Source of the DNA: Streptomyces sp. NBC_01296
GTDB lineage: Bacteria; Actinomycetota; Actinomycetes; Streptomycetales; Streptomycetaceae
NCBI RefSeq assembly: GCF_035984415.1
Contig: NZ_CP130720.1
Location: 434,001 to 498,000, forward strand
Length of the DNA: 64,000 nt
Direction: 5' to 3'
The position numbers were made by a program, and so were the translations under genes. Below, piece after piece: positions 1 through 8,211 of the stretch. The notes under the pieces were generated by a model. The model searched no databases. It saw nothing but the letters and a program-made list of their open reading frames with translations, and was not told the origin of the DNA. Numbering within the stretch: the first letter of the stretch is position 1; every line of letters begins with the position of its first letter.

Positions 1-377
1 GCTGCAGCCGCTGGCCTTCCTGGCCGGTCAGTCTGCGCACACGGACAGGCTCGGCCACCGCGCCTCCGACGGTCGGATCGGACGTCACCGCACATCCAAC
101 CGCACCGACCACAAGCCCGGCGAACCAACCCGGTCAGAGCACTAGTTGTCGTCGGTTGTCCTCCCTAAGGGGGAGGGGACTACGCGTGGACGGGCGCTTC
201 CGTCCCGGAAGCCCCGGCGGATACGCGGATCTTGGGGATGAATCTCGGCCACGCGTCCGGATTTCAGGTGGTACGTGCGGGGGACGGAAGATCGTTCTTG
301 GGAGGGTCCCGGTCTGACCCGCTCGTCCAACACAGTCGATGCACAAGCGATTTCACCCGACGAACGGGACCACGCGC
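1..377. other. Left-edge non-coding stretch
   Basis: I recognise no gene here. A plus-strand frame open from the window edge to a TAG at 143-145 could be the tail of a gene lying to the left, but its residues match nothing I know. A 6-bp inverted repeat, CCTCCC/GGGAGG, lies at 160-176. It could be a weak terminator for that tail or a regulator site for the hydrolase that follows. Confidence 0.4.
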
Positions 378-2018
378 ATGAAACATCTCGCACGGCTGCT
401 CGCCACCTCCGGGCTCCTCGCCGCCGCCCTTCCCGGGCTGGCGGCGCCATCGGCCTCCGCCGCCCCGGCCCCGGCGTACCTGCGACAGACGCCGGCCTGG
501 CACCGCTGCAGCCCCGATCGGCCGGCGGCGTACGAGTGCGCCACCCTCAAGGTGCCGCTCGACTACCAGCGTCCCGAAGGGCGCACCCTGAACCTCGCCA
601 TATCCCGGATGAAGAGCGAGAACCCCGCCAAGCGTCGTGGCGTCCTCCTCCTCAACCCCGGCGGCCCCGGGACCTCGGGTCTCTACCGGCCGATACGGAC
701 GAATGCCGAGATGCCCAAGGACGTCCGCGACCGCTACGACCTCGTCGGCTTCGACCCGCGCGGCGTCGGCGAGAGCAGCCCGATCGAGTGTGGTGATCTG
801 AGCGAAGCGGAGGTGGGCGTCGGCGGGGCGTACCGGCCCGAGACCTTCGCCTCGGACGTGTCCTGGGCGCGCGGAATCGCCGACAAGTGCCGTGAGAAGT
901 CGGGCGATGTGATTCCGTACATCACCACCCGCAACACGGCGCGCGACATGGATGTCATCCGCGCCGCACTCGGGGAGCGGACGGTCTCGTACCTGGGCTA
1001 CTCGTACGGAACGTACCTCGGCGCGGTGTACTCCCAGATGTTCCCGGAGCGCACCGACCGGTTCGTCCTGGACAGCGGCGTGGACCCGGGGCGCGTCTGG
1101 CGCGGCATGATCCAGGCGTGGGGGACCGAAGCCGAGCCCGCCTTCGAGCGGTGGACGCGGTGGGCGGCGGAGCGCTCGGACACTTATGGGCTCGGCGCCA
1201 CGCCCGAGGCGGTCTCGGCCACCTTCTGGGCGCTGGTGGCGCGGGCCGACCGGGACCCGATCATCCACTACGGGGAGAAGATGACGGGTGACGACATCAG
1301 GGCCGACCCGTCGCTCTTCTTCGATCCCCACGGTGCCTCGGCCGTCGTCAAGTCCATCAAGGCATCGGCCGACAAGGCGCCCCAGCCGCCGGGTGGCACC
1401 GCTCCGGGTGGCATGGCTCCGGGTGGCACCGATCCGGGCGCGAGCGGGAAGGGCGTCGACAGGAAGGGGCCCGGCGCGCAGTCACCGCTCGGCGGCGTCC
1501 GGGCCGCCGGCCCGGGCGTCGACGCGGGAGGGGCGTCGGAAGGTCCGGACGCCGTCCCCGCCAGCAACGCCACCGCCGTGTACTGGGCCGTGGTGTGCGG
1601 GGACACGGACAACTGGCCCCGCGATCCGGAGCAGTACGCGCGGGACGCGGCGCGGGACAAGGTGAAGCACCCGCTGTACGGGGACTTCGCGTCGAACATC
1701 AAACCGTGCGCCTTCTGGCAGCGGCCGCTGGAGCCCGCCACGCCCATGAAGACCCGGGCCGATGTCCTGACCGTGCAGAACGAGTGGGATCCGATGACCC
1801 CGCTCGGCACCGGCCAGGGGCTGCACCAGGCGCTCAAGGGGTCGCGGATGGTGCTGGCGCTGGGGGGTGAGGGGCATGGTGTGTATCTCTCCAACCCCAC
1901 GGCCTGCGCCAACATACCCGTCAACGCATACCTGTCGACGGGACGGCTGCCCGCGAAGGACGTGACCTGCCACAACCCGCCGCCCACCCCGGATCCGGAG
2001 GGTGCCGCAGCCCGCTGA
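378..2018 (+). CDS. Secreted alpha/beta hydrolase, tripeptidyl aminopeptidase (TAP/SlpD) type
   Basis: This is a predicted exported serine peptidase of the Streptomyces tripeptidyl-aminopeptidase type, which removes short peptides from the N-termini of extracellular proteins. A signal peptide covers about residues 1-30 (MKHLARLL, a hydrophobic run, then an Ala-rich cleavage region). An oxyanion-hole segment, NPGGPG, is followed by the nucleophile in GYSYG (Ser209). The remaining triad fits Asp471 in EWDPMTP and His500 in GEGHG. The protein has 546 residues, close to family length. It carries an unusual low-complexity Gly/Pro insert ([13 protein letters not shown] repeats, about residues 335-390) between core and C-terminal domains. 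I chose ATG 378 because the signal peptide begins there; an in-frame ATG at 339 would add 13 unlikely residues. It stands alone, with no clear partner. Confidence 0.85.
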   Translation: MKHLARLLATSGLLAAALPGLAAPSASAAPAPAYLRQTPAWHRCSPDRPAAYECATLKVPLDYQRPEGRTLNLAISRMKSENPAKRRGVLLLNPGGPGTSGLYRPIRTNAEMPKDVRDRYDLVGFDPRGVGESSPIECGDLSEAEVGVGGAYRPETFASDVSWARGIADKCREKSGDVIPYITTRNTARDMDVIRAALGERTVSYLGYSYGTYLGAVYSQMFPERTDRFVLDSGVDPGRVWRGMIQAWGTEAEPAFERWTRWAAERSDTYGLGATPEAVSATFWALVARADRDPIIHYGEKMTGDDIRADPSLFFDPHGASAVVKSIKASADKAPQPPGGTAPGGMAPGGTDPGASGKGVDRKGPGAQSPLGGVRAAGPGVDAGGASEGPDAVPASNATAVYWAVVCGDTDNWPRDPEQYARDAARDKVKHPLYGDFASNIKPCAFWQRPLEPATPMKTRADVLTVQNEWDPMTPLGTGQGLHQALKGSRMVLALGGEGHGVYLSNPTACANIPVNAYLSTGRLPAKDVTCHNPPPTPDPEGAAAR

Positions 2019-2195
2019 CGACAGGGCCCGGCCGCCCGGCCCCTGCTGCAATCGGCTGAACCCGGTCAAGCGGTCAGCCGCGAACCCTGTCCACAAGATG
2101 CCCTCGACACCCTGGTCCTGGAGTACCTCGTACCAGACCGGGGCTGTCTCGCGATCGTCGGTCGCCGACACTGGGTCGATCACGGGCTGGCGGGT

Positions 2196-3112
2196 CCACT
2201 TCACCCATCGTGAAGCGCCGTGGCCTCGGACGGCCACGGCGCTGATGCAGGAGTTCGCCGAGCTGTTCGCCCGCCTGGACGAGCGGCTCGACGAGCAAGG
2301 GGTGCCCGAGGGACAGCCGTTCCTGATCGATCCCGAGGGCCGGTTCGTTGTCGCGTTGAACCGGTACTTCTCCGTGTGGATGGCGCATTCGCCATGGAAC
2401 ACGCAGGCCGCGCACGCCCGCGACCTGCGTACCTTCTTCATTTTCCTGTGGTCCGCACGGGGCGGGTGCGGGTGGCGGGGTGGCGCGCTTGGTGCCGACG
2501 GAGGCGTCCAGGGTCGGGCCGAGGCGGGAGATGAAGTGGCTGCCGCCCGCCTCCTACCGGCTGTGGCAGAACGTGGGCCTGTGCGGGTTCGACGCCGACG
2601 GGATGCCACGGGGGCGGTTCGCGGGCGGTGGGCGGCGCGGAACGCGGCGTTCGCCGACGCCATGGTCCGTACGGGGCTGCGGCTGTCGGAGCAGTCCGCC
2701 CTGACGGTGTTCGAGCTTCCGGGAGTCCCGCCGCCGGGCTCCGGGATCGTGAATGCCCGCATGATGCTGCCTGACGAGATCTTCAAGGGCTGCTCGGGGC
2801 GCGCGGTGTACATGCTGGTGCCGGTGCCGGTGCTGCGAGACGTGTGGGGGTACATGGAGTGGGACCGGCGGGAGACGCTCGACTACGGGCGGGCCCGCGG
2901 CTTCTACGTCCCGGGTCCGCGCTCGCTGCTCGTCGAGGATCCGGCGCGGCCGGTCGTCCGGGTCGGCGGGCGGTGGGTGGCGGTGGCCCGGCTCGGAGCG
3001 GCGGAGCGGCGGCGGCTTCTGGTGGCGGGGCCGGACGGGTGGGAGCCGGCGATGCTGTGGCTGAACCAGTGGGGGCTGCCGATGTCGGTCAGTGGTCAGG
3101 GTGGTGGGTGGG
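2196..3112 (+). pseudogene. Broken tyrosine recombinase/integrase
   Basis: These are remnants of an actinobacterial site-specific integrase of the tyrosine-recombinase family. The N-terminal SAM-like domain reads well around 2310-2450 ([27 protein letters not shown]). The reading then moves to another frame at 2500-2610 ([26 protein letters not shown]) and returns to the first frame at 2630-3110 ([34 protein letters not shown]). At least two frameshifts are therefore present. Homology stops near 3110, before the part that would hold the catalytic Arg-His-Arg-Tyr residues, and the next bases belong to the 3' end of the LysR gene on the opposite strand. It cannot make an active recombinase and is probably a relic of an integrated element. 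Confidence 0.75.
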
Positions 3113-4019
3113 CGACGTCGTGGGCGGCTTGGACGAAGGCGGCGACGGCTGCGGATCGCGAGGTCTCCGGCCAGGCGACCATGACCGCGCTGGGGCTGAG
3201 GTCGGTGACCGGCCGGTATGCGATGTCCGGGCGCTGGTGCCGCTCGGTGGTGGAGAGTGACAGGAACGCCACCGCCTGGCCCAGCGCGACCACCTCCAGG
3301 AGTTGTTCGACGCTGGAAACGAGCGGCCCCTCAGGAGTGTCGGCCGGCGCCAAGCATGTGTGGCCATCGCCTGCTTCTGCGCCGTCGTATCCGGTGTAGT
3401 AGGCGGTGGTGGAGGGGGCGGCCCCCTTCCAGCGCGGGATCGGTTCGCCCTGGAGGTCGGTCAGCCGCAGTCGCCGGCGTCCGGCCAGGCGGTGCGCGGC
3501 GGGGAGGACGGCCAGTCGCGGCTCGACCACGAGTGTCTGGGAATCGAGCCCTTGACCGTCGAACGGGCTGCGCAGCAGTGCTACGTCGGCACGGCCGTCC
3601 CGCAGCATGGCGATCGGCTCTCCGCTGCCGCCGACGACAACTTCAGGCGGCGGCAGATGCGAACCCGTTTCCCGGTAGGCGGCGAGGATCTCCCGCAGCA
3701 GCCCGGCATCGCCTCCCGGTTTGACCGCCACGACGAGCTGGGGTGTCGGCTGACCGGCCCGGCGTGCTCGCCGGGCCGCCGCGTGCACCGCGTCGACCGC
3801 GATCCGGGCCTGGTCGAGCAGCACCTGACCGGCGTTGGTCAGCCTCACCTGCCGGGTGGTGCGCTCCAGCAGGCATACCCCGAGCCGGGATTCCATCTGA
3901 GCGATCGTCTTCGACAGCGGGGGCTGCGCCATCCCCAGGCGTTGCGCGGCCCGGCTGAAGTTCAGTTCCTCGGCGACCGCGATGAAGTACCTCAGCTCCC
4001 GCACCTCTAGCTCACTCAT
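3096..4019 (-). CDS. LysR-family transcriptional regulator
   Basis: This 307-residue protein has the standard LysR layout. An N-terminal winged helix-turn-helix covers residues 1-60 ([20 protein letters not shown], then [13 protein letters not shown]), followed by a linker helix and a periplasmic-binding-like effector domain. The effector domain reads normally ([17 protein letters not shown]). It is divergent from a short-chain dehydrogenase 71 bp away, the classic LysR arrangement, so that gene is its most likely target. The effector is not predictable from sequence. Its 3' end runs into the junction with the integrase relic, so the last residues may differ from relatives. Confidence 0.85.
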   Translation of the reverse strand: MSELEVRELRYFIAVAEELNFSRAAQRLGMAQPPLSKTIAQMESRLGVCLLERTTRQVRLTNAGQVLLDQARIAVDAVHAAARRARRAGQPTPQLVVAVKPGGDAGLLREILAAYRETGSHLPPPEVVVGGSGEPIAMLRDGRADVALLRSPFDGQGLDSQTLVVEPRLAVLPAAHRLAGRRRLRLTDLQGEPIPRWKGAAPSTTAYYTGYDGAEAGDGHTCLAPADTPEGPLVSSVEQLLEVVALGQAVAFLSLSTTERHQRPDIAYRPVTDLSPSAVMVAWPETSRSAAVAAFVQAAHDVAHPPP

Positions 4020-4090
4020 ATCTGTGGACTATAGATCCAGAGTCTTCTGGTCTTTCCCTGCCGCCCGTGGGTGAGGGGAAGCTGGGTGCC
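4020..4090. promoter_or_regulatory. LysR/SDR divergent promoter region
   Basis: This 71-bp gap separates two divergent starts. It holds an imperfect dyad CCAGA-GTCT-TCTGG at 4037-4050 next to an A/T-richer stretch (ACTATAGAT). LysR regulators commonly bind interrupted dyads of this kind. The assignment is inferred from position only. Confidence 0.4.
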
Positions 4091-4825
4091 ATGACGACTT
4101 CACAGAAGACTGCTCTGATCACCGGTGCGAACAAGGGCATCGGCAAGGAAACGGCCCGCAGGCTCGCAGCCCTCGGCATCACGGTGCTGATCGGCGCCCG
4201 CAACGCCGAGCGTGGCGAGGCGGCGGCCGAGGAGCTTCGCGCGGGCGGCGCCGACGTACGGTTCGTTCCGCTGGACGTCACCGACGAGACCTCGGTCCAG
4301 GCCGCCGCCCAGCACATCGACGCCACGTTCGGCCGCCTCGACATCCTCGTCAACAACGCCGCGATCGCCGCCGGACCGCAAAAGCCGAGTGAAGCCCCGG
4401 CCGCCACCGTCCGGCAGGTCTACGAGACCAACGTGTTCGGCGTCATCGCGGTGACCCACGCCATGCTCCCCCTGCTCCGCCGCTCCGCCGCCGCACGCAT
4501 CGTCAACATGTCCAGCGAACTCGGCTCACTCACCCACCTGGCCGACCCGGGCAGCCCGTGGTCCGCCTACTACTCGATCCTCCTCCCTTACTGCACCTCG
4601 AAGAGCGCGCTGAACGCGATCACCGTGCTCTACGCCAATGAACTGCGCGCCGAAGGGATCCTGGTCAACGCGGTGAGTCCCGGCTACTGCGCGACCGACC
4701 TCAACCGCCACACCGGGATGCGCACGGCGGAGGAGGGCGCGGCCGTGGCGGTTGACCTGGCGACGGCGGGCGAGGACGGCCCGACGGGCGCCTTTTTGGC
4801 CGAGGACGGGCCGATTCCCTGGTGA
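4091..4825 (+). CDS. Short-chain dehydrogenase/reductase (SDR)
   Basis: This is a classical cytoplasmic NAD(P)-dependent oxidoreductase of 244 residues. The Rossmann motif is TGANKGIG near the N-terminus, NNAAIAA follows the fourth strand, and a catalytic Tyr-x3-Lys is present (YCTSK) downstream of the Ser in NMSSELGS. A basic residue after the glycine motif and the ARNAERG segment suggest NADPH preference. The closest functional type by sequence feel is the carbonyl-reductase-like SDR group. ATG 4091 was preferred over an upstream GTG in frame because SDR proteins start just before the TALITG strand. It is probably controlled by the divergent LysR gene. The substrate is unknown. Confidence 0.85.
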   Translation: MTTSQKTALITGANKGIGKETARRLAALGITVLIGARNAERGEAAAEELRAGGADVRFVPLDVTDETSVQAAAQHIDATFGRLDILVNNAAIAAGPQKPSEAPAATVRQVYETNVFGVIAVTHAMLPLLRRSAAARIVNMSSELGSLTHLADPGSPWSAYYSILLPYCTSKSALNAITVLYANELRAEGILVNAVSPGYCATDLNRHTGMRTAEEGAAVAVDLATAGEDGPTGAFLAEDGPIPW

Positions 4826-4926
4826 GACCATGCCGCGCCGTCTCCGCCCGACGCCTGCCGGGGTGTTTTCAACCCCCGCCGTGACGATCACTCGCCTCTT
4901 GCGCGGCGCCCATCCCCACGGGCCTA

Positions 4927-4953
4927 GGGCGTGTGTGATGTTGTGATCAGTCG
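4927..4953. repeat. IS5 element, left terminal inverted repeat
   Basis: These 27 bp match the reverse complement of 5974-6000 with two mismatches. The repeat ends 6 bp outside the transposase stop codon reading from the opposite strand, as expected for a compact insertion sequence. Confidence 0.85.
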
Positions 4954-5932
4954 GTGATCTTCAGGAGGTCGTCGATCCAGATCATTGCGGCGCGGAGGCG
5001 GAGGCCGGCGAGGTAGCTCCCGGGCGTCTTGTCGTAGCGGGTGGCGATCCCTCGCCAGGCCTTCAGCTTATTGATCAGGCGCTCGACGGTGTTCCGTTCC
5101 TTGTAGAGCTCGGCGTCGTGGCTGACGGGCCGGCCGCCTCTCGCGCCCTTCCTCTTCCGGCTGGCGGCCTGGTCCTTCTTCTCCGGGATCACCGCTTTGA
5201 TGTTGCGTTTGCGCAGGTAGGCGCGGTTGCCGCGGGACGAGTAGGCTTTGTCCGCGGCGACCGCGCCGGGCCTGGTGCGAGGACGGCCGACGGGCAGACG
5301 GACCCTCACCTTCCCCAGCACGGGGATGAATTGCGGACTGTCCGCGGCCTGCCCTGCGGTCAGGACGAATGCGAGCGGGCGGCATTTGCGATCCGCGGCG
5401 AGATGGACCTTGCTGGTCAGTCCGCCACGGGACCTGCCGAGCAGTGCTTCCTTCAGGCGGAGCTTGCGTCTGCGTCGGACGCGTCGGCGCTCGGCCTGTC
5501 CGTTCTGTTCCTCCGGTCCACCCCCTTTTGCCGGGCCTCCTCCTGCTCGCGCGCAGCCCCTTCCAGGGCCTCCATGAGGTCCTCGCCGACGCGCATCCCG
5601 GCGGAGTCGTGGTGGGCGCGGGCAGTGGTGGAGTCCACGCTGACCAGCGACAAGTCCGTTCTCCCCGCGCGGGCCGCCTCAGCGATCAGGCCCTCCAGCA
5701 GAGCGGCGAAGACACCGGCGTCCCGCCAGACCCGGAAGCGCCCGTAGACGGTGGCCCAGGGACCGAACTCGGAGGGCATCTCCCGCCACTGGGCACTGGA
5801 ACGGAACCTCCAGATCACCCCTTCGAACTGCTCCCGCAGCCGCTCGGGGTACGGGCCGAACCTGCCGATCGGCAGGTAGGGCTCGATGAACTTCCACTGG
5901 GCATCGGTAAGTTGCCTGCGAGTCACGGTCAA
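4947..5932 (-). CDS. IS5-family transposase, two overlapping frames joined by a -1 frameshift
   Basis: The first frame (5932 down to 5453, 159 residues) holds the N-terminal DUF4096-like region (LTDAQWKFIEPYLP, FRVWRDAGVF) and the first catalytic Asp (SVDSTTARAHHDSAG). The second frame runs on to 4947 and holds the rest of the DDE core: GRSRGGLTSKVHLAAD, the second Asp in VAADKAYSSRGNR, and the Glu in ERNTVERLINKLKAWRG. No start codon is needed for the second frame, because it stays open upstream and overlaps the first. A shift of -1 near the C-AAAA-GGGGG run at 5521-5530 joins them smoothly into PEEQNGQAERRR-type linker residues. This matches how many IS5/IS427 elements make transposase. Confidence 0.8.
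5521..5530 (-). other. Candidate programmed -1 frameshift site in the IS5 transposase
   Basis: On the coding strand the run is CAAAAGGGGG. Slippage by one base here moves the ribosome from the first frame, which would stop at 5453, into the frame carrying the remaining DDE residues. Both frames are free of stops through the overlap of about 70 bases. The site is inferred from the homopolymer and from reading-frame continuity. Confidence 0.6.
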
Positions 5933-5973
5933 TGTCGTACCGGATTTCGCCCCCCGAAGGGAGCAAAACCCAT

Positions 5974-6000
5974 CGACTGATCACGACATCACACAGGCCC
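5974..6000. repeat. IS5 element, right terminal inverted repeat
   Basis: This is the partner of the repeat at 4927-4953. It lies about 40 bp upstream of the transposase start codon, so the transposase promoter must overlap this end. Confidence 0.85.
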
Positions 6001-6010
6001 AAGACGGACC

Positions 6011-6676
6011 CTAGTAGTGCAACGGTCTTTGCCCTGACGGTTGGGCAGTTTCGGGTGGAGTGTGCCCGCGTCGTTTGTAGTGGCTGAGTCGGGCCTGGAA
6101 CTGTCGGCGGCGTCGCCAGTGGGACCAGTGCAGGACCTGGTCAACGGGGGTGGTCTGGCGGTGTGCGAGTCGGGCGATCAGGCGTCTGAGCTCGGGAAGG
6201 CTGAGGAGAACGAGGCCGGAGGATCCGTTTCTGCTTTGTCGGCGTCCAGTTCGCGGGCCCGCAGGATGGTGAGGCAGGCCTGGGCGGCCATGGCCAGGGT
6301 TTAGGTGTCGGTGCCAGCCGGGGTAGCGGCGGACCTGGTAGTCGTCCAGGCCGCACTCCTGCTTCGCGGTCTGGAAGCATTCTTCGACGGCCCAGCGGGC
6401 ACCGGCGACGTGGATCACCTGGTCAAGGGTGGTGTCCGCGGGGCAGTAGGCGATGTAGTAGGAGATTTCCTGGGGCCGGCTGACGCTGCGGCGGGCGATC
6501 GCCCAGTGCCGACGGTCGTCTCGGTGCCAGGGTCGGACCTCCACTCTGGCCCAGTCGAAGACGCGGGGCCCCTGGATCATGTCGGGTACCAGGACTTCCA
6601 CCTCGCCCTCGGCCGCGCCTACGACGCCCTTGTACACCTGCACCGGGTCCGGGCGGCCGACAAACTCTGAACCGCT
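6011..6676 (-). pseudogene. IS701-family transposase, 3' fragment with frameshift
   Basis: Only the C-terminal half of an IS701-type DDE transposase is present. Recognisable parts are the end of the RNase-H fold (RVFDWARVEVRPWHRDD, then ARWAVEECFQTAKQECGLDD with the catalytic Glu) and the following QVRRYPGWHRH. Just after WHRH the frame breaks: TLAMAAQA-type residues continue in the neighbouring frame (6380 to 6141), so one indel has occurred near 6300. The N-terminal half, about 200 residues, is missing upstream of 6676. It cannot encode active transposase. Its nearness to the IS5 element suggests nested insertions. Confidence 0.75.
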
Positions 6677-6925
6677 CAGACGCCGTTTCCGACGCCGCGA
6701 TCGGGTGCGCTCATGTCCCCGGTCGCCGGGTGTGCAGTCGGCCAGCCCGTAGCCCAGGCATACGGTGCCCTTCGGGGCGGCTGCCGGGGGTGCGAGCTGC
6801 GTGGACCCGGCCCACGACCGTGCCGCCGGCCGCCGGTGAGAACGGACGGGGCAGCGAGCGTCGGGCCGGGCGGGCGACGGGTGAGCTGCCGAACGACCTC
6901 GAGGAATCGATGGCCCGCCCCGGGG

Positions 6926-7477
6926 CTACCGGTGGTCGGGAACGTACTTGTAGCCGACGCGGCGCACGGTGGAGATGCAGTCCCGGTGGGCGGGTCCGAG
7001 CTTGCGGCGCAGCCGGGCCACGTGGACATCGACCGTACGGCCGTCGCCGATGTGCCCGTAGCCCCAGATGCCCGAGATGAGGGCATCACGCGTGTGAACC
7101 GTGTACGGGTGGGCCACGAGATGGGCCAGGAGGTCGAACTCCAGGTAGGTGAGGTCCAGTTCGTGCCCGTCGACCTCGACCAGCCGACGCGCCCGGTCGA
7201 CCCGGATCGCGTCATCGAGCCGGCCGGGGTCGGGCTGCGGGGTCGGCTCCGACCCGGGAGCCTGGGGCAGTCCGAGCCCGAGGGGATGGATTTCCGGGCG
7301 GATGCCGTGCGCCTGCATCAGCGCGACCGGGTCGACATTCGCCGGCAGGAAGACGAGGTACCCGACGCGGCCGCCCTCGGTCCCGCCGGCGGGGACGGCG
7401 AGCGGGCGGTCGCCGACCAGCTGGAGACGGGGGGCCGGGGAACGGCGAACGGCGGGTGCGGGAATTGCGGTGGTCAT
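6926..7477 (-). CDS. Winged-helix regulator with OmpR/PhoB-type DNA-binding domain and no receiver
   Basis: This 183-residue protein has a C-terminal OmpR-type winged helix covering about residues 85-183: LDLTYLEFDLLAHLVAHP, then RTVDVHVARLRRKLG, then STVRRVGYKYVP. The N-terminal part lacks the acidic pocket and phospho-Asp of a response-regulator receiver, so it is not a normal two-component protein. Start ATG 7477 gives MTTAIPAPAVRR. Its mRNA begins with a cysteine leader peptide (7706-7789). It sits head-to-head with an SfnB-like oxidoreductase, Rrf2 and ssuABC genes, so a role in sulfur-source control is likely. That role is inferred from context and not from the sequence itself. Confidence 0.75.
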   Translation of the reverse strand: MTTAIPAPAVRRSPAPRLQLVGDRPLAVPAGGTEGGRVGYLVFLPANVDPVALMQAHGIRPEIHPLGLGLPQAPGSEPTPQPDPGRLDDAIRVDRARRLVEVDGHELDLTYLEFDLLAHLVAHPYTVHTRDALISGIWGYGHIGDGRTVDVHVARLRRKLGPAHRDCISTVRRVGYKYVPDHR

Positions 7478-7705
7478 GTTGAGCCCCTTCGGCTGCGCGG
7501 AGTGAGGTACGGATGCCGGGTGTTCGGGCACGACAGGGCAGGGCGGCGTCTCCGTGACGGAATCGACCGGGAGGGTCGGCATGGTGCATGCCGGACCGAC
7601 CCGCACGGCCCAGAGGGCGGCCGGGGTCACGAAAAAGGCGCGACGCACAGAGGAAGCGGCACCGGAACAACGGCGCGCATCGGGGAAATGCCCTGCCGAA
7701 AAGCC

Positions 7706-7789
7706 CTAGACGGGGCGGCAGACGGCGCTGGCGACGCGACGGAGGTCAACGTGCCTGCGGCGTACGAGCAACGGCTGCGACGGGGACAT
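7706..7789 (-). CDS. Cysteine-type leader peptide ahead of the winged-helix regulator
   Basis: This 27-residue ORF starts at ATG 7789 and ends with TAG. Its core reads RRRHVDLRRVASAVC, the actinobacterial 'RRHIDL-x-R-x-x-SA-x-C' pattern known from short leader peptides in front of sulfur-metabolism genes in Streptomyces. The conserved Cys lies four codons before the stop, a position suited to sensing charged tRNA-Cys. It is far too short for a routine gene call but agrees with two more copies in this window. The mechanism (cysteine-responsive attenuation) is inferred. Confidence 0.8.
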   Translation of the reverse strand: MSPSQPLLVRRRHVDLRRVASAVCRPV

Positions 7790-7828
7790 GGGCACATCCT
7801 GGGGCGCGCGGCGGACGCTCGTCAATAC

Positions 7829-7848
7829 TTCCCTACTGTTCCCATAGG
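7829..7848 (-). promoter_or_regulatory. Sulfur-island operator copy 1
   Basis: Read on the minus strand, this is CCTATGGGAACAGTAGGGAA. It matches the two other copies in the island as CCTAY-N8-RTRGGRAA and points the same way as the leader peptide it precedes, 39 bp away. The half-sites CCTAT and GTAGG are roughly palindromic, as expected for a dimeric regulator. The Rrf2 protein encoded at 9543 is the obvious candidate to bind, but this is not shown. Confidence 0.55.
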
Positions 7849-8051
7849 AAATGGCCGGACGAATCACATGAAGGTTTTCCGCCGCCAGGAGGGCATAGGG
7901 GCGCAACTCCCCTGCTCCACGCACTCCTTGACAGTGAATCCGGCCTCGGCCCCACCCACCGGACACTGACCTGCGGCGTCTTTCATCCCGAGATCGAACT
8001 GTCCATCATCCGGTCACACCCTTGCCGGGAAGGTCGCTTCGGGCGAGTATC

Positions 8052-8071
8052 CCTATCAATCCGATGGGAAA
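8052..8071 (+). promoter_or_regulatory. Sulfur-island operator copy 2
   Basis: The sequence CCTATCAATCCGATGGGAAA contains a 6-5-6 dyad (CCTATC/GATGGG, one mismatch). It lies 57 bp before the small ORF that precedes the acyl-CoA-dehydrogenase-type gene. Over 28 bp it agrees with copy 3 at 20 positions. Confidence 0.6.
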
Positions 8072-8128
8072 GGTGGGGATTCGCCGCCCTGCCCGGTCGC
8101 CACCCAACAACGTTCCGGAGTAGCCGAC

Positions 8129-8206
8129 ATGACCACCGCCAGCCCCCATGGCACCGCTGTCCGCCCAGCCCCCGCGCCACACGGCGGCACCGGGGCCTGC
8201 CGGTGA
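8129..8206 (+). CDS. Possible upstream ORF coupled to the dehydrogenase gene
   Basis: This ORF runs from ATG 8129 to a TGA at 8204-8206 and encodes 25 residues ending GGTGACR. Its stop overlaps a GTG (8203-8205) that is in frame with the dehydrogenase, a GTGA arrangement typical of translational coupling. It has a Cys just before the end but lacks the RRHxDL core of the three true leaders. It may be a divergent leader or chance. Confidence 0.35.
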   Translation: MTTASPHGTAVRPAPAPHGGTGACR

Positions 8207-8211
8207 CACTC

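Larger units (their letters stand above)
4927..6000 (-). mobile_element. IS5-family insertion sequence, apparently complete
   Basis: The element is 1,074 bp and is bounded by 27-bp terminal inverted repeats with two mismatches. The left end begins GGGCGTGTGTGATG at 4927, and the right end, read inward from 6000, begins GGGCCTGTGTGATG. It encodes a two-frame transposase on the minus strand. I see no convincing target duplication: the bases outside the ends are CCTA on the left and AAGA on the right. One flank may have been rearranged, since the right end lies 10 bp from an IS701-type fragment. Confidence 0.85.

Noticed and set aside
264..1331. Long minus-strand ORF opposite the secreted hydrolase
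   Set aside because: High-GC mirror frame of a gene with clear signal peptide and catalytic motifs; composition is Arg/Gly/Val-rich with no family signal.
1381..1440. Tandem repeat encoding PPGGTAPGG units
   Set aside because: It is in frame within the hydrolase and is a low-complexity linker, not an independent repeat element or CRISPR.
2002..3399. Single 465-residue plus-strand gene
   Set aside because: It joins non-homologous spacer, two separate integrase pieces and the antisense of the LysR gene; the integrase needs frame changes and lacks its catalytic end.
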